Source: CAYQLY01 sp964418605 (GTDB lineage Bacteria; Bacteroidota; Bacteroidia; Cytophagales; Cyclobacteriaceae). From it: 64,000 bases of DNA. The notes under the pieces were generated by a model. That model was not told the DNA's origin, did not search any database, and saw only the letters and a list, made by a program, of their open reading frames with translations. The position numbers and the translations under genes were made by a program. This document shows, piece after piece, positions 24,758 through 33,871 of this stretch (the stretch's first letter is position 1; each line of letters opens with the position of its first letter). The stretch covers positions 1 through 64,000 of the forward strand of contig CAYQLY010000009.1 in the NCBI GenBank assembly GCA_964418605.1, read 5' to 3'.

Positions 24758-26035
24758 TTAATGTTCGTGTTCACCTGTATTAGATAATTTAGCATTAATA
24801 AAAAATGCTCCTTTAGTTACAATTTGAGTATTACTTGGAATATCTTTTACAAAGACTATTGCTGTATACCCCATATTAGAAACACCTTTTACAATTTCTA
24901 TTTTTTCGAAATTGATATTGTCTTTCTCATCTTCATCATGTTTATCTTTTTCATTTTCTCCATTATCATTATGATGTTCTTCAGGTTTTTTATCGGTAAC
25001 AATAAAAATGTAATCTTTACTATCTACATTTATAATTGCATCGTTTGGTACAGCAGGTGTAGTAACATTATTCAAACTTACAATCGCTGTAATGTTCATT
25101 CCATCGATCAACCCTATTTTGTTTCCTACTACATGACAATGCACAGCTATGGTTTTACTTTCATTTTCAAATGATGAACCAATGCTAAATACTTTTGCAT
25201 CATATTCACTGGTTGGATTGTTAGTTAACGTAAAATGTATAGTTTGTCCTACTTTTAATAAAGGCAAGTCTTTTTCAAATATTTGCAAATCTAAATGCAA
25301 GGAACTATTATCGACTATTTCAGCAACAGGTGAAGAAACATCTATATAACTTCCGATTTTAGGAAATATATCACTGATCACACCATTTAACGGACTTGTA
25401 ATTGTCAATGTCGATTTTAATTTACTATTTGATAATTCATTGGGATTAATACCCATTAATTCGATTTGTTCTTTTAAAGATGCTTTTCGAGTTTGAAATG
25501 TATTAAGTTCTGCCGTTACATTTTGTAAATTTTTCAAAGCTCCTGCATTTCCTGCATTGAGTTCTTTTTGACGTTGTAATTCTTGTTCTGCAAAAATTAT
25601 TTTGCTATTGATGGTTAGATATTCTTCTTGAAGTTGAATAAACTGTAGATTAGCAATCATAGCAATCACTTGTCCTTCTTTTACATAATCCCCTATTTGA
25701 ACATTCAGTGTTTTAACTACTCCACCATATAATGAAGTCGCATTGCCTTTATTATTATTTGGAACTCTTAACATACCATTTGCTTTTATAGTAGCTGTAA
25801 GTTCTTTATTTTCTACTTTGCCCAACTGTATATCTACTGCTTTTATTTGTTTCTGCGTAAGTGTGGCAATAGTTGGGATTTCTTCTTCGTGCTCATGTTC
25901 ATTTAAATTTTTTATTTCTTTACCATTTTCTTCTTGTGTATCATTTTTCTTATTACCACAACTACTTACAATAAATAATATATATAGTAAGAGTAAAAAG
26001 CCGATTGATTTTTTTATATTGAAATACATATCCAT
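24758..26035 (-). CDS. RND efflux periplasmic adaptor (CusB/CzcB family)
   Basis: The 425-residue lipoprotein (LLYILFIVSSCGNKK lipobox) links the inner-membrane RND pump to its outer-membrane part. Barrel-sandwich (TSLYGGVVKTLNVQIGDYVKEGQVI), alpha-hairpin (about 125-190) and beta-barrel regions are recognisable. Two His/Asp/Glu-rich stretches, EHEHEEE near the N-terminus and EEHHNDNGENEKDKHDEDEKD near residue 355, plus a final GEHEH, look like metal-binding additions. Start and the preceding pump stop overlap by one base (TAATG). The P-type ATPase follows after 27 bases. Confidence 0.9.
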   Translation of the reverse strand: MDMYFNIKKSIGFLLLLYILFIVSSCGNKKNDTQEENGKEIKNLNEHEHEEEIPTIATLTQKQIKAVDIQLGKVENKELTATIKANGMLRVPNNNKGNATSLYGGVVKTLNVQIGDYVKEGQVIAMIANLQFIQLQEEYLTINSKIIFAEQELQRQKELNAGNAGALKNLQNVTAELNTFQTRKASLKEQIELMGINPNELSNSKLKSTLTITSPLNGVISDIFPKIGSYIDVSSPVAEIVDNSSLHLDLQIFEKDLPLLKVGQTIHFTLTNNPTSEYDAKVFSIGSSFENESKTIAVHCHVVGNKIGLIDGMNITAIVSLNNVTTPAVPNDAIINVDSKDYIFIVTDKKPEEHHNDNGENEKDKHDEDEKDNINFEKIEIVKGVSNMGYTAIVFVKDIPSNTQIVTKGAFFINAKLSNTGEHEH

Positions 26036-29000
26036 TATTGATTAATGAGTGAATAAATAGTGATTATTGATTGATTTACTTGTTGGATACTTTTTAAATA
26101 AGCCAGTTTTATATCTGTAGCCGTTTGCAATACATATAAATATTCTAGATAACTAATATCACCTGTTTTATATCCTAATTGCGCTGAAGAAATAATTTCA
26201 TTCGCATTGGGCAGAGCTTGTTGCTGATAATAATTAAATTGTTGTAAATCTTGCTTATACTGTAATACAGCATTTTGCAACTGAGTGACGAAAAATTTTT
26301 CTTGTTGCTGCGCATTGGCTTCTGCAGCTTGCTTTTTATAGTCTAAAGATTTTATCCGTCCGCTAGTTGCCCAGAATGTAAGTGGAATAGAAATGCCTAC
26401 ATTGATGTAACTAAATCTTTTTCCTAAACCAAAATATTGTTCTTGATTATTCACATTTTGATACCCAATTAAAGATTGATTAGTATACCCTAAAGTGATA
26501 TCAGGAAAAGCTTGTGCTCTTTCTACTCTCTTAGCTTGTTCATTAATTAAAACATCTTGATACAAACCTTTAATAGCAGGATGATTTTTAATAACTGAAC
26601 TGTCTACTAAATTACTTATCTGCAATGGCTGAAATTCATCATCACTAATTATATCAAATGATTCTTTCGTATTTAGGATTGCTTGTAAAGTTTGATAGGC
26701 ATTAGTTAGATACACTTCATTTTGTTTGAGTAATAAATTGATTTCACCTTTTTTTGCTTCAGCCGTACTAACTTCTACTTTTTTAGTGTCCCCTGTTTTA
26801 TATCGTAACTCTGCAACTTTAATAAAGTCATTATACAAGCTATCTAAATGCAATAATTGTTTCTGATTATTTTGCAAATATTTAATTTGATAATAATAGG
26901 TTCGCACCTGATTTTTTAATTCTAATTCAGTTATTTCAATTTGCAATTCTTTACTTTTAATCTCTGCATTAATAAGTCCTTTTCTTGCAACAAATAAACC
27001 TGGAAAAGGTATTGCTTGAGAAACTTGAAATGACTGATCGAAATTAATACTGTTGTATTGTCCTAATTGTGTATTAAAATTTAACTTCGGCAATTCGCTT
27101 ACTGTTTTTTTCAAACTTTGAGTAGATTTTAATTCCCAATCTTTTGCTTTTATGTTGCCATTATTTTGTAATGCTATTTTTATTGCTTCATCTATACTAA
27201 TGGTTTTTTTTGTTTGACCATTCGCATTGAAACATAAACTTAAAAACAGCAATGTGATGATAGCTATTGGGTATTTCATTTTGAATTTTTTTCTAAAATT
27301 TATTTTTGAATTGAAAATAATATACAGCAAAGGCAGAACAAATAGCGTAAGAAATGTCGCTGTGATTAAACCGCCAATCACTACGGTTGCTAATGGTTTT
27401 TGTACTTCTGCTCCTGCACCTGTACTTAATGCCATAGGTATAAAACCAAAACTTGCTACAGTTGCAGTCATTAATACAGGTCTTAATCTTTCCTTTGTAC
27501 CATCTACTACTCGTCTCAGAATATCAGTTACTCCATCTTTTTCTAATTGATTGAATGTACCAATTAGTACAATTCCATTTAGTACGGCTACACCAAACAA
27601 AGCAATAAAACCAATTCCTGCGCTAATACTAAAAGGCATACCACGAATCACTAATGCAAATACACCTCCAATAGCACTCATCGGAATTGCTGTAAAAATC
27701 AAACTAGCTTGCTTAATGGAACTGAATGTAAAATATAATAAAGCAAAAATTAGAAATAAGGATATAGGAACAGCAATCATTAATCTCTTGCTTGCTTTTT
27801 GTAAATTTTCGAATTGACCACCATACGTAAAGTAATACCCTAATGGTAATTTTATTTGCTTATTTAATTTTTGTTGAATTTCTTCTACTACACTTTGTAC
27901 ATCTCTATCCGATACGTTGAATCCAATAACTATTCTTCGTTTACTTGCTTCGCGACTGATTTGTGCAGGTCCTAATTTGTAACTAATGGTAGCGACTTGT
28001 GATAATGGAATTTGATTTCCCGTACTAGTTGGTATCATCAAATTATTCACATCATCTATATTCGTTCTATGTGCGCTATCTAATCTTACTACTAAATCAA
28101 AACGTCTTTCATTTTCAAATATCTGTCCTGCGCTTTTACCTGCAAAAGCCATACTTACTATATTATTTACATCTTCTACATTGATACCATAATTAGCAAG
28201 TCGTGTTCTATCGTATTCTATATTTATTTGAGGTAATCCACTTACACGTTCTACTTGTGGCGATGTAGATCCTTTTACACTTTGAATAACTTTACTTACT
28301 TTATCAGCATAGATAGCAAGACTATCTAAGTTTTCTCCGAAAATCTTAACAGCTACATCTTGTCTAATACCTGTCATCAATTCATTGAAACGCATTTGTA
28401 TAGGTTGATTTTTTTCAAAAAATATACCAGGAATAACTTCTAAAGCTTCGCTTATTTCATCAGCTAATTCATCATATTTTTTATACTGTTTCCATTCTTT
28501 TTGTGGTTTTAGAATGATCATTAAATCTGTAGCTTCAGGTGGCATCGGATCCGTAGGAACTTCTGCTGCTCCTGTTTTACCAACTACCATTTTTACTTCG
28601 TCAAACTGCTTGATAATTCTTGATGCTTGCATAGAAGTTTCAATGCTTTGACTTAGTGAACTACCTTGAGGTAATATACAGTGAAAAGCAAAATCTCCTT
28701 CTTGCAATTGAGGTATAAATTCACCACCTAAATTTTTGAAGACGAATAAACTTATCATGAAAAGTAAAATAGTTAAACTCACAATAGTATATTTTACTTT
28801 AATGGCTTTTTGCAAAAGTGGTTGATAAACACCTTGCAAAAAATTCATCATCTTATCTGAAATCGTTTGTTTATGCGAAATCTTTTTTGAAAGAAATAAA
28901 GCACACATCATTGGAATATAAGTAAGGGATAAGATCAGTGCTCCGAAAATAGCAAAGCCTACTGTTTGTGCCATCGGACGAAACATTTTACCTTCAACCC

Positions 29001-30402
29001 CTACCAGCGTAAGTATTGGAATGTAAACAATAAGAATAATAATTTCACCGAAGGCTGCACTATTTCGAATTTTAGAAGCGGAAATAAAAACCTCATGATC
29101 CATTTCTTGTTGCGTAAGTTTTTGCACTGATTTTCGCAAACCCAAATGATGTAAAGTAGCTTCGACAATAATAACTGCACCATCTACAATCAAACCAAAA
29201 TCTATTGCACCTAAACTCATCAAGTTGGCACTTACTCCAAAAACATTCATTAATCCCAAAGCAAATAACATTGCCAAAGGAATTGCTGAAGCTACTATTA
29301 ATCCTGCTCTTAAATTTCCAAGAAACAATACCAAAACAAAAATGACTATTAGAGCCCCTTCAATTAAATTTTTTTCAACAGTACTAATAGCTCTGCCAAC
29401 TAAATCAGTACGATCTAAATAAGGTTCTATTACAATATCATTAGGCAATGATTTTTGGATAATAGGTAATTTATCTTTAATCCGATTTACAACATCATTA
29501 CTGTTTGAACCTTTAAGCATCATTACTACTCCACCAACAGCATCTACTTCACCATTGTACGTCATAGCTCCATAACGAATAGCTTTCCCAAACTGAACAG
29601 TAGCAACGTCTTTAATGAAAATAGGAATACCACTATTAGTATTTTTTACAGCTATATTTTTAACATCTTCTAAGGAAGTAACCAATCCGATTCCTCGAAT
29701 GAAATAAGCATTAGGTTTTTTATCAATATATGCACCACCTGTATTTTGATTATTTTTTTCAAGTGCATTAAAAATATCAGTAATGCTTACACCCATTGCT
29801 TTTAATCGATTAGGATTTACTGATACTTCATATTGTTTCAATTCTCCACCAAAACTATTTACTTCAGCAATTCCTTTTGTTCCATTGAGTTGTCTTGCAA
29901 CAATCCAATCTTGCATCGTACGCAAATCTTTAGCGTTGTATTTTTTTTCACTTCCTTTTTTAGGATGCAAAATATATTGATACACTTCACCCAAACCTGT
30001 ACTCACAGGTGCTAGTTCAGGTGTGCCAATTCCTTTAGGAATATTTTGTTCAGCTTCTTTTAATTTTTCATTGACAAGCTGTCGCGCAAAATATATATCT
30101 ACATCATCATCAAAAACAACAGTAATAACAGAAAGACCAAATCGTGAGATACTTCGGGTTTCTTCCAAATCAGGAAGATTGGCAATGCTTTGTTCAATAG
30201 GAAATGTAACTAACTGTTCTACCTCCTGCCCTGCTAATGTAGGGCAAACGGTAATAATTTGTACTTGATTATTAGTAATATCAGGTACTGCATCAATGGA
30301 TAATTTGGTGATACTCCAACTTCCCCAAATGATAAGTAACAAGGTCATTATACCAATGACGAGCTTGTTCTTTATGCTAAATTTTATAATGTTATCTAAC
30401 AC
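26035..30402 (-). CDS. CusA/CzcA RND pump fused to a CzcC/TolC-like outer-membrane domain
   Basis: The 1455-residue fusion carries a complete heavy-metal RND pump (residues 1 to about 1035) followed by a TolC/CzcC-type outer-membrane efflux domain. RND features include the N-terminal helix, GEVYQYIL, the central membrane segment with NLMSLGAIDFGLIVDGAVIIVE (proton-relay DFGxxxD) and the second set of helices. The junction carries an in-frame Met1042 (ATG at 27279) directly before MKYPIAIITLLFLSLCFNANGQ-like residues 1-20, a typical signal peptide. The C-terminal domain thus looks like a complete preprotein joined without a stop. This fusion type is known in Bacteroidota. Confidence 0.92.
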   Translation of the reverse strand: MLDNIIKFSIKNKLVIGIMTLLLIIWGSWSITKLSIDAVPDITNNQVQIITVCPTLAGQEVEQLVTFPIEQSIANLPDLEETRSISRFGLSVITVVFDDDVDIYFARQLVNEKLKEAEQNIPKGIGTPELAPVSTGLGEVYQYILHPKKGSEKKYNAKDLRTMQDWIVARQLNGTKGIAEVNSFGGELKQYEVSVNPNRLKAMGVSITDIFNALEKNNQNTGGAYIDKKPNAYFIRGIGLVTSLEDVKNIAVKNTNSGIPIFIKDVATVQFGKAIRYGAMTYNGEVDAVGGVVMMLKGSNSNDVVNRIKDKLPIIQKSLPNDIVIEPYLDRTDLVGRAISTVEKNLIEGALIVIFVLVLFLGNLRAGLIVASAIPLAMLFALGLMNVFGVSANLMSLGAIDFGLIVDGAVIIVEATLHHLGLRKSVQKLTQQEMDHEVFISASKIRNSAAFGEIIILIVYIPILTLVGVEGKMFRPMAQTVGFAIFGALILSLTYIPMMCALFLSKKISHKQTISDKMMNFLQGVYQPLLQKAIKVKYTIVSLTILLFMISLFVFKNLGGEFIPQLQEGDFAFHCILPQGSSLSQSIETSMQASRIIKQFDEVKMVVGKTGAAEVPTDPMPPEATDLMIILKPQKEWKQYKKYDELADEISEALEVIPGIFFEKNQPIQMRFNELMTGIRQDVAVKIFGENLDSLAIYADKVSKVIQSVKGSTSPQVERVSGLPQINIEYDRTRLANYGINVEDVNNIVSMAFAGKSAGQIFENERRFDLVVRLDSAHRTNIDDVNNLMIPTSTGNQIPLSQVATISYKLGPAQISREASKRRIVIGFNVSDRDVQSVVEEIQQKLNKQIKLPLGYYFTYGGQFENLQKASKRLMIAVPISLFLIFALLYFTFSSIKQASLIFTAIPMSAIGGVFALVIRGMPFSISAGIGFIALFGVAVLNGIVLIGTFNQLEKDGVTDILRRVVDGTKERLRPVLMTATVASFGFIPMALSTGAGAEVQKPLATVVIGGLITATFLTLFVLPLLYIIFNSKINFRKKFKMKYPIAIITLLFLSLCFNANGQTKKTISIDEAIKIALQNNGNIKAKDWELKSTQSLKKTVSELPKLNFNTQLGQYNSINFDQSFQVSQAIPFPGLFVARKGLINAEIKSKELQIEITELELKNQVRTYYYQIKYLQNNQKQLLHLDSLYNDFIKVAELRYKTGDTKKVEVSTAEAKKGEINLLLKQNEVYLTNAYQTLQAILNTKESFDIISDDEFQPLQISNLVDSSVIKNHPAIKGLYQDVLINEQAKRVERAQAFPDITLGYTNQSLIGYQNVNNQEQYFGLGKRFSYINVGISIPLTFWATSGRIKSLDYKKQAAEANAQQQEKFFVTQLQNAVLQYKQDLQQFNYYQQQALPNANEIISSAQLGYKTGDISYLEYLYVLQTATDIKLAYLKSIQQVNQSIITIYSLINQ

Positions 30403-30438
30403 AATTCGATTAATTAATGATTAATACAAATAGATTAA

Positions 30439-30464
30439 TATTCTTCTTGTATATAAGAAGAATA
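30439..30464. promoter_or_regulatory. Inverted repeat upstream of the metal-efflux pump
   Basis: TATTCTTCTT and AAGAAGAATA form a perfect 10-bp inverted repeat around GTATAT, 37 bases before the pump start and downstream of the small Cys/His gene. It could be an operator or a weak hairpin between the two genes. No regulator gene accompanies it on the element. Confidence 0.4.
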
Positions 30465-30529
30465 GATATACTAAAACAAATTAGAGCTAGCACACAAGCG
30501 CTATACTTTCATTGATAGTATATTATGTA

Positions 30530-30859
30530 TTAAACATTAATCTTTGGCGGTTGCCAAATATTTCCGTAATAGTTAGAGATAAAAGAAAAATCCTGAATAG
30601 GAAATTTGATTGTAGAAGCTATACTAAATTTTGGGCTTCTAATACTAAGAGATGTAAATTTTGGATTGACTATTGAACTACAACAAGTACAGATGCAAAA
30701 AGGACTACAAATATCATTTTGATCATTCTTATGATTATGAGATTGCAGAGCTTCTTGAGTTGTAGTATTGTTTTGACATTCATTATACGCATCGCTACAA
30801 GGCATTATTGATAATGCTAAAATATGTATGCCAAGTATATAGACGATAAAAAGTCTCAT
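30530..30859 (-). CDS. Small Cys/His-rich secreted protein (DUF6660-like)
   Basis: The 109-residue protein has a signal peptide (LFIVYILGIHILALSIMPCSDAY), a His/Asn/Asp-rich stretch (LQSHNHKNDQND) and a Cys cluster, CSPFCICTCCSS, then a beta-like tail ending WQPPKINV. This matches the DUF6660 type of small proteins found beside CusA/CzcA pumps in Bacteroidota; a metal-binding role in the periplasm is likely but inferred. It is the first gene of the minus-strand metal module and lies 160 bases inside the right end of the element. Confidence 0.65.
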   Translation of the reverse strand: MRLFIVYILGIHILALSIMPCSDAYNECQNNTTTQEALQSHNHKNDQNDICSPFCICTCCSSIVNPKFTSLSIRSPKFSIASTIKFPIQDFSFISNYYGNIWQPPKINV

Positions 30860-30979
30860 TAGGTAAAATTAATAATTAATTTGAAATTAATAGTATTAAT
30901 ATAATAAGATACGATTCGACAATAATAAATTCTTATTTAATCATTTTCCTAAAGTAGCAACATTATAATATCTTGTAAA

Positions 30980-31004
30980 CAAAAAATGAGAGGCATTCTC
31001 TCAT
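30980..31004 (-). terminator. Hairpin terminator at the right end (reads leftward)
   Basis: ATGAGAG and CTCTCAT pair around GCATT; on the minus strand the stem is followed by TTTTTTG. It would stop transcripts coming out of tRNA-Arg into the element, replacing the chromosomal terminator from which integration separated the tRNA. Confidence 0.6.
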
Positions 31005-31018
31005 ATAAAAACTTTTTT

Positions 31019-31038
31019 TTGTCAATGATATTGTCAAT
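31019..31038. repeat. Right copy of the 20-bp terminal repeat (putative integrase arm site)
   Basis: TTGTCAATGATATTGTCAAT is identical to 6022-6041 and in the same orientation. It lies 36 bases inside the right attachment core. Its two TTGTCAAT units, 12 bp apart, suit cooperative binding by the recombinase or excisionase. Confidence 0.7.
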
Positions 31039-31073
31039 AATAATGTATAACTACTTGATTATCAACGTATTTT

Positions 31074-31088
31074 GTGATCCCATCTGGA
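31074..31088. repeat. Right attachment core (3' end of tRNA-Arg)
   Basis: GTGATCCCATCTGGA covers the tRNA discriminator, acceptor 3' strand and part of the T stem, and is identical to 5892-5906. Integration here leaves the tRNA gene intact. Confidence 0.85.
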
Positions 31089-31148
31089 CTCGAACCAGAA
31101 ACCTACTGCTTAGAAGGCAGTTGCTCTATCCAATTGAGCTATGGGACC
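31075..31148 (-). tRNA. tRNA-Arg (anticodon TCT)
   Basis: The 74-nt cloverleaf reads GGTCCCA acceptor, GCTC/GAGC D stem, ACTGC CTTCTAA GCAGT anticodon arm with TCT, TCTGG TTCGAGT CCAGA T arm, and TGGGATC plus A. CCA is not encoded. It is the integration target of the element. Confidence 0.95.
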
Positions 31149-31236
31149 CTCTTCAACAAAGAGCTACAAAAATAAAATATATTGCAAGTAAAACCAAATG
31201 GATTACACCTTTAACTGTTAAAATAAAGCTGAAAAC

Positions 31237-31680
31237 CTAGCGGATTAGCCGACGATGGTAGTTAATTTGACCTAAATGATAATTAAAATGCGTTAACAAA
31301 TGCATAAGCATAAAATCAGTCTTGACTATCTTCCCATGTTTCTCTACAGGAAAATCAGCTTGAAAATCAGACTCATTGAGTTGAGTTAATGTATTTTTTA
31401 CTACCGCTAATGTAGTATCCAACATGACTAACAAGTCCTTACGCGATGTATGTCTCAATGTAAATTCATTTTCACGGTTTCTCACATATCCTGTATGCCC
31501 TAAAACAGCTCCAATAAAATGATTGAGGTTCCCAATAAGATGCAAACATAAATTACCTGCTGAATTACTAATCTCTTCTCTTACAATCCAAAGTGTCTCC
31601 TCATTAGAATAGAGCCCTACTTCTTCTTTTAACTTCAAAAGATCTCGTTCAAAAACTTCAAGAAATGATTCTTTCAACAT
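31237..31680 (-). CDS. DinB-like protein (DUF1572 type)
   Basis: The 147-residue four-helix protein has the conserved His positions of the DinB/DUF1572 superfamily: LCLHLIGNLNHFIGAVLGHTGYVR and, near the C-terminus, LLTHFNYHLGQINYHRRL. These His residues bind a divalent metal; some relatives are thiol-dependent transferases. It forms a run of four minus-strand genes with close spacing (6 bases to the DUF1697 gene). Confidence 0.82.
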   Translation of the reverse strand: MLKESFLEVFERDLLKLKEEVGLYSNEETLWIVREEISNSAGNLCLHLIGNLNHFIGAVLGHTGYVRNRENEFTLRHTSRKDLLVMLDTTLAVVKNTLTQLNESDFQADFPVEKHGKIVKTDFMLMHLLTHFNYHLGQINYHRRLIR

Positions 31681-31686
31681 AATCCA

Positions 31687-32229
31687 TTAATTGCCATATA
31701 ACTCTACAAGTTTAGTTACTACAGTCCAATTACGGGTAGTAGCTGCAACATTAAGTTTTTTCTCAATAAATGTATTTGAGAAAAGAAGTTTCCCTTTATT
31801 TTTTTGACAACTTACCGCTACATCTTCATCAATGATATCAAAATGCTCCAGTTCATTCGTATAAGTAAGTAAGTTTGCTTCCAACTCAGGCACAGATCTA
31901 CTTTTCAAAAAACTAATATAAAAACTTATATCAGACTTTGCTTTATGTTTTTTAAATGGATTATGTTTGACTAGCTTTGCAAGATCAGCTATCGTCCGAA
32001 GAATAACTATAACCTCATAGCCTAATTCTTTTTCCAGCCCTTTCTCTATTTTGGATGTCAGCTTCTTTTTATCTCCTTCAGAGGTTTCAAAAATGACATT
32101 TCCACTTTGAATATACGTTTTCACATTCTTAAGCTTAAATGATGTAAATAGCTGGCTTAATACATCCATTTTTATAACCTTATGTCCACCAACATTAATT
32201 CCTCGCAAGAATGCTATGTATGTCATCAT
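31687..32229 (-). CDS. DUF1697 family protein
   Basis: The 180-residue protein begins YIAFLRGINVGGHKVIKMDVL, the signature opening of DUF1697, followed by VKTYIQSGNVIFET and a Lys-rich middle. The family has a double ferredoxin-like fold and no known function. The start (MM at 32229) lies 2 bases after the SRPBCC stop, suggesting co-translation. Confidence 0.88.
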   Translation of the reverse strand: MMTYIAFLRGINVGGHKVIKMDVLSQLFTSFKLKNVKTYIQSGNVIFETSEGDKKKLTSKIEKGLEKELGYEVIVILRTIADLAKLVKHNPFKKHKAKSDISFYISFLKSRSVPELEANLLTYTNELEHFDIIDEDVAVSCQKNKGKLLFSNTFIEKKLNVAATTRNWTVVTKLVELYGN

Positions 32230-32231
32230 AC

Positions 32232-32663
32232 CTATTTAACTCTTTTTTCTACAACCTCTTTAAGTTTATCCAACACAATAGACCAATCTTTAGAGGCTCG
32301 CTCACGTCTTTCAGGAGTGATATGATTTTGATAGACAGTCAGTGTTGTTGATTCATCATTTTTTGAGTTTAGCTCATAGGTGATGGTATCATAATTCTCA
32401 GGACTGTCTGGCAATCCGGAAAACGAACTAAGGTACGTATACTTCAATACCCACTTGGGGTGATATACTAAAATAACACCTTTGTCAATATACTCTTTCC
32501 CTTCCCAAATCCCTTTAAAAATTAAAGGACTTCCTACCTTCCAATCCGAAATTGCCTCAGTACCAAAAAGATAGAGTTTGATTAATTGTGGATTTGTTAA
32601 TGCCTCCCATACGTTAGACGTATCGGCCTGAATAAGAACGCTAATTTTTAATGTATCTTCCAT
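32232..32663 (-). CDS. SRPBCC / AHSA1-like domain protein
   Basis: The 143-residue protein has the hydrophobic-cavity fold of the START/AHSA1 group: SVLIQADTSNVWEALTNPQLIKLYLFGTEA at the N-terminus, GSPLIFKGIWEGKEYIDKG, and a final helix SKDWSIVLDKLKEVVEK. Such proteins bind small hydrophobic ligands; the ligand here is unknown. It is adjacent to the AraC regulator upstream (29 bases). Confidence 0.82.
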   Translation of the reverse strand: MEDTLKISVLIQADTSNVWEALTNPQLIKLYLFGTEAISDWKVGSPLIFKGIWEGKEYIDKGVILVYHPKWVLKYTYLSSFSGLPDSPENYDTITYELNSKNDESTTLTVYQNHITPERRERASKDWSIVLDKLKEVVEKRVK

Positions 32664-32692
32664 AACTTATAAAAATAAAGGTACACAAAAAT

Positions 32693-33646
32693 CTAGTATT
32701 TTTTCATAGCCTTAATTGCGTAAAAAGGAGTAGTTCTAACCAATTTAGGTGTAATACCAAATTTTTTCTTGAATGCATTATTAAAGTGTTGTGGCGTAGC
32801 ATAGCCTAATTCAACAGAAACTTCAAATACCGTCTTATCTGTGTGAAGTAATAATTGATAGGCTGATTCCAAACGTTGGTCTGCAATAAATCCAAACACC
32901 GTTGTACCAAACAATTCTTTAAATCCTTTTTTTAATTGATATTCATTAATACCTATTGTTTTAGCAATTTCAGAAAGTGAAGGCGGCGAAGAGAGACGCA
33001 TCATTAAAAATGCTTGAACCTCATATAACTTATCTTTATCACGTATTGTTCTAACACATCTTTTAGATGCACTGTCCTTATCTGAATATAAATCAGCTTG
33101 GACAACTAAAATCTCCATCAGCTTTGAGAGAAAAAATATTTTTTTTAACTCATTAATATATGGACAATGAATGAGCTCATAAATAATATATTGTAATTTA
33201 CTATTCATATTTCGCCAATGAGTATCTAAAATAAACCCACTGTTACCTAAATTGGCTTTATCAATAAACTTCATAAATAATGTCGTATCCAAAGAACTGG
33301 CGATCTGCAAAAAAACATCTCTAGGAACCTGAATACCGAATGTCTCACAGTAAAAATCTTTATTGCGTACAACCATATCAAACTCATCAGAGCACATTAG
33401 GTTATGCTGATGAGGTTTTAAGTCAAATGAACGGTTTAACTGTTTATAGAAAAAATGACACTCACCTTGAAGTACAAGATGAAAGCGGACAGCATCATTT
33501 TCTTGTGATGTAGGATAAATACCCTGTTTAGAATATGTAATACTATTATATGAGAAAGATATTCCTTGTATCTCCCACCGTCTTAGACGCATATGACCAT
33601 AACTAAACGGAACAGTTGAAAAAGACTCAACTATAGCTTCTTGCAT
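32693..33646 (-). CDS. AraC-family transcriptional regulator
   Basis: The 317-residue protein has an N-terminal effector-type region and a C-terminal double HTH of the AraC/XylS family (about 215-310): SLSEIAKTIGINEYQLKKGFKELFGTTVFGFIADQRLESAYQLL, then VFEVSVELGYATPQHFNNAFKKKFGITPK. Its effector is unknown. It heads the minus-strand run of SRPBCC, DUF1697 and DinB-like genes, which it may control. Confidence 0.9.
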   Translation of the reverse strand: MQEAIVESFSTVPFSYGHMRLRRWEIQGISFSYNSITYSKQGIYPTSQENDAVRFHLVLQGECHFFYKQLNRSFDLKPHQHNLMCSDEFDMVVRNKDFYCETFGIQVPRDVFLQIASSLDTTLFMKFIDKANLGNSGFILDTHWRNMNSKLQYIIYELIHCPYINELKKIFFLSKLMEILVVQADLYSDKDSASKRCVRTIRDKDKLYEVQAFLMMRLSSPPSLSEIAKTIGINEYQLKKGFKELFGTTVFGFIADQRLESAYQLLLHTDKTVFEVSVELGYATPQHFNNAFKKKFGITPKLVRTTPFYAIKAMKKY

Positions 33647-33714
33647 AGAAAAGATATAAAATGTTATATACGAAAAGAAGTGATAAAAGGATTACTATAT
33701 AATGAATGATAATG

Positions 33715-33789
33715 TCGGGGTGGCAGGATTCGAACCTACGACCTCCTGCTCCCAAAGCAGGCGCGATAACCGGACTACGCTACACCCCG
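33715..33789 (-). tRNA. tRNA-Pro (anticodon TGG)
   Basis: The 75-nt cloverleaf reads CGGGGTG acceptor, CCTGC TTTGGGA GCAGG anticodon arm with TGG, GTAGG TTCGAAT CCTGC T arm and CACCCCG plus A. CCA is not encoded. Confidence 0.95.
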
Positions 33790-33871
33790 AATAAAAAAGG
33801 AATGCAAATATCTGAATTTTTTAGAGAACTTACAAGATTTAATCCTTGTATAAAATAGAAATTAATAAACA

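Larger units (their letters stand above)
5892..31088. mobile_element. Integrative element in tRNA-Arg(TCT), about 25.2 kb
   Basis: The boundaries are a 15-bp direct repeat, GTGATCCCATCTGGA. The right copy is the 3' end of an intact tRNA-Arg gene and the left copy is a displaced fragment. Inside lie a tyrosine recombinase next to the left end, an excisionase-like protein, a D5/P4-type helicase and a VirE-N-like protein, followed by cargo: a peptide natural-product cluster and a heavy-metal efflux module. No relaxase, type IV secretion or virion gene is visible, so it is better described as a genomic island or satellite-like element than as a self-transmissible ICE. The boundaries are read directly from the sequence; mobility is inferred. 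Confidence 0.85.
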
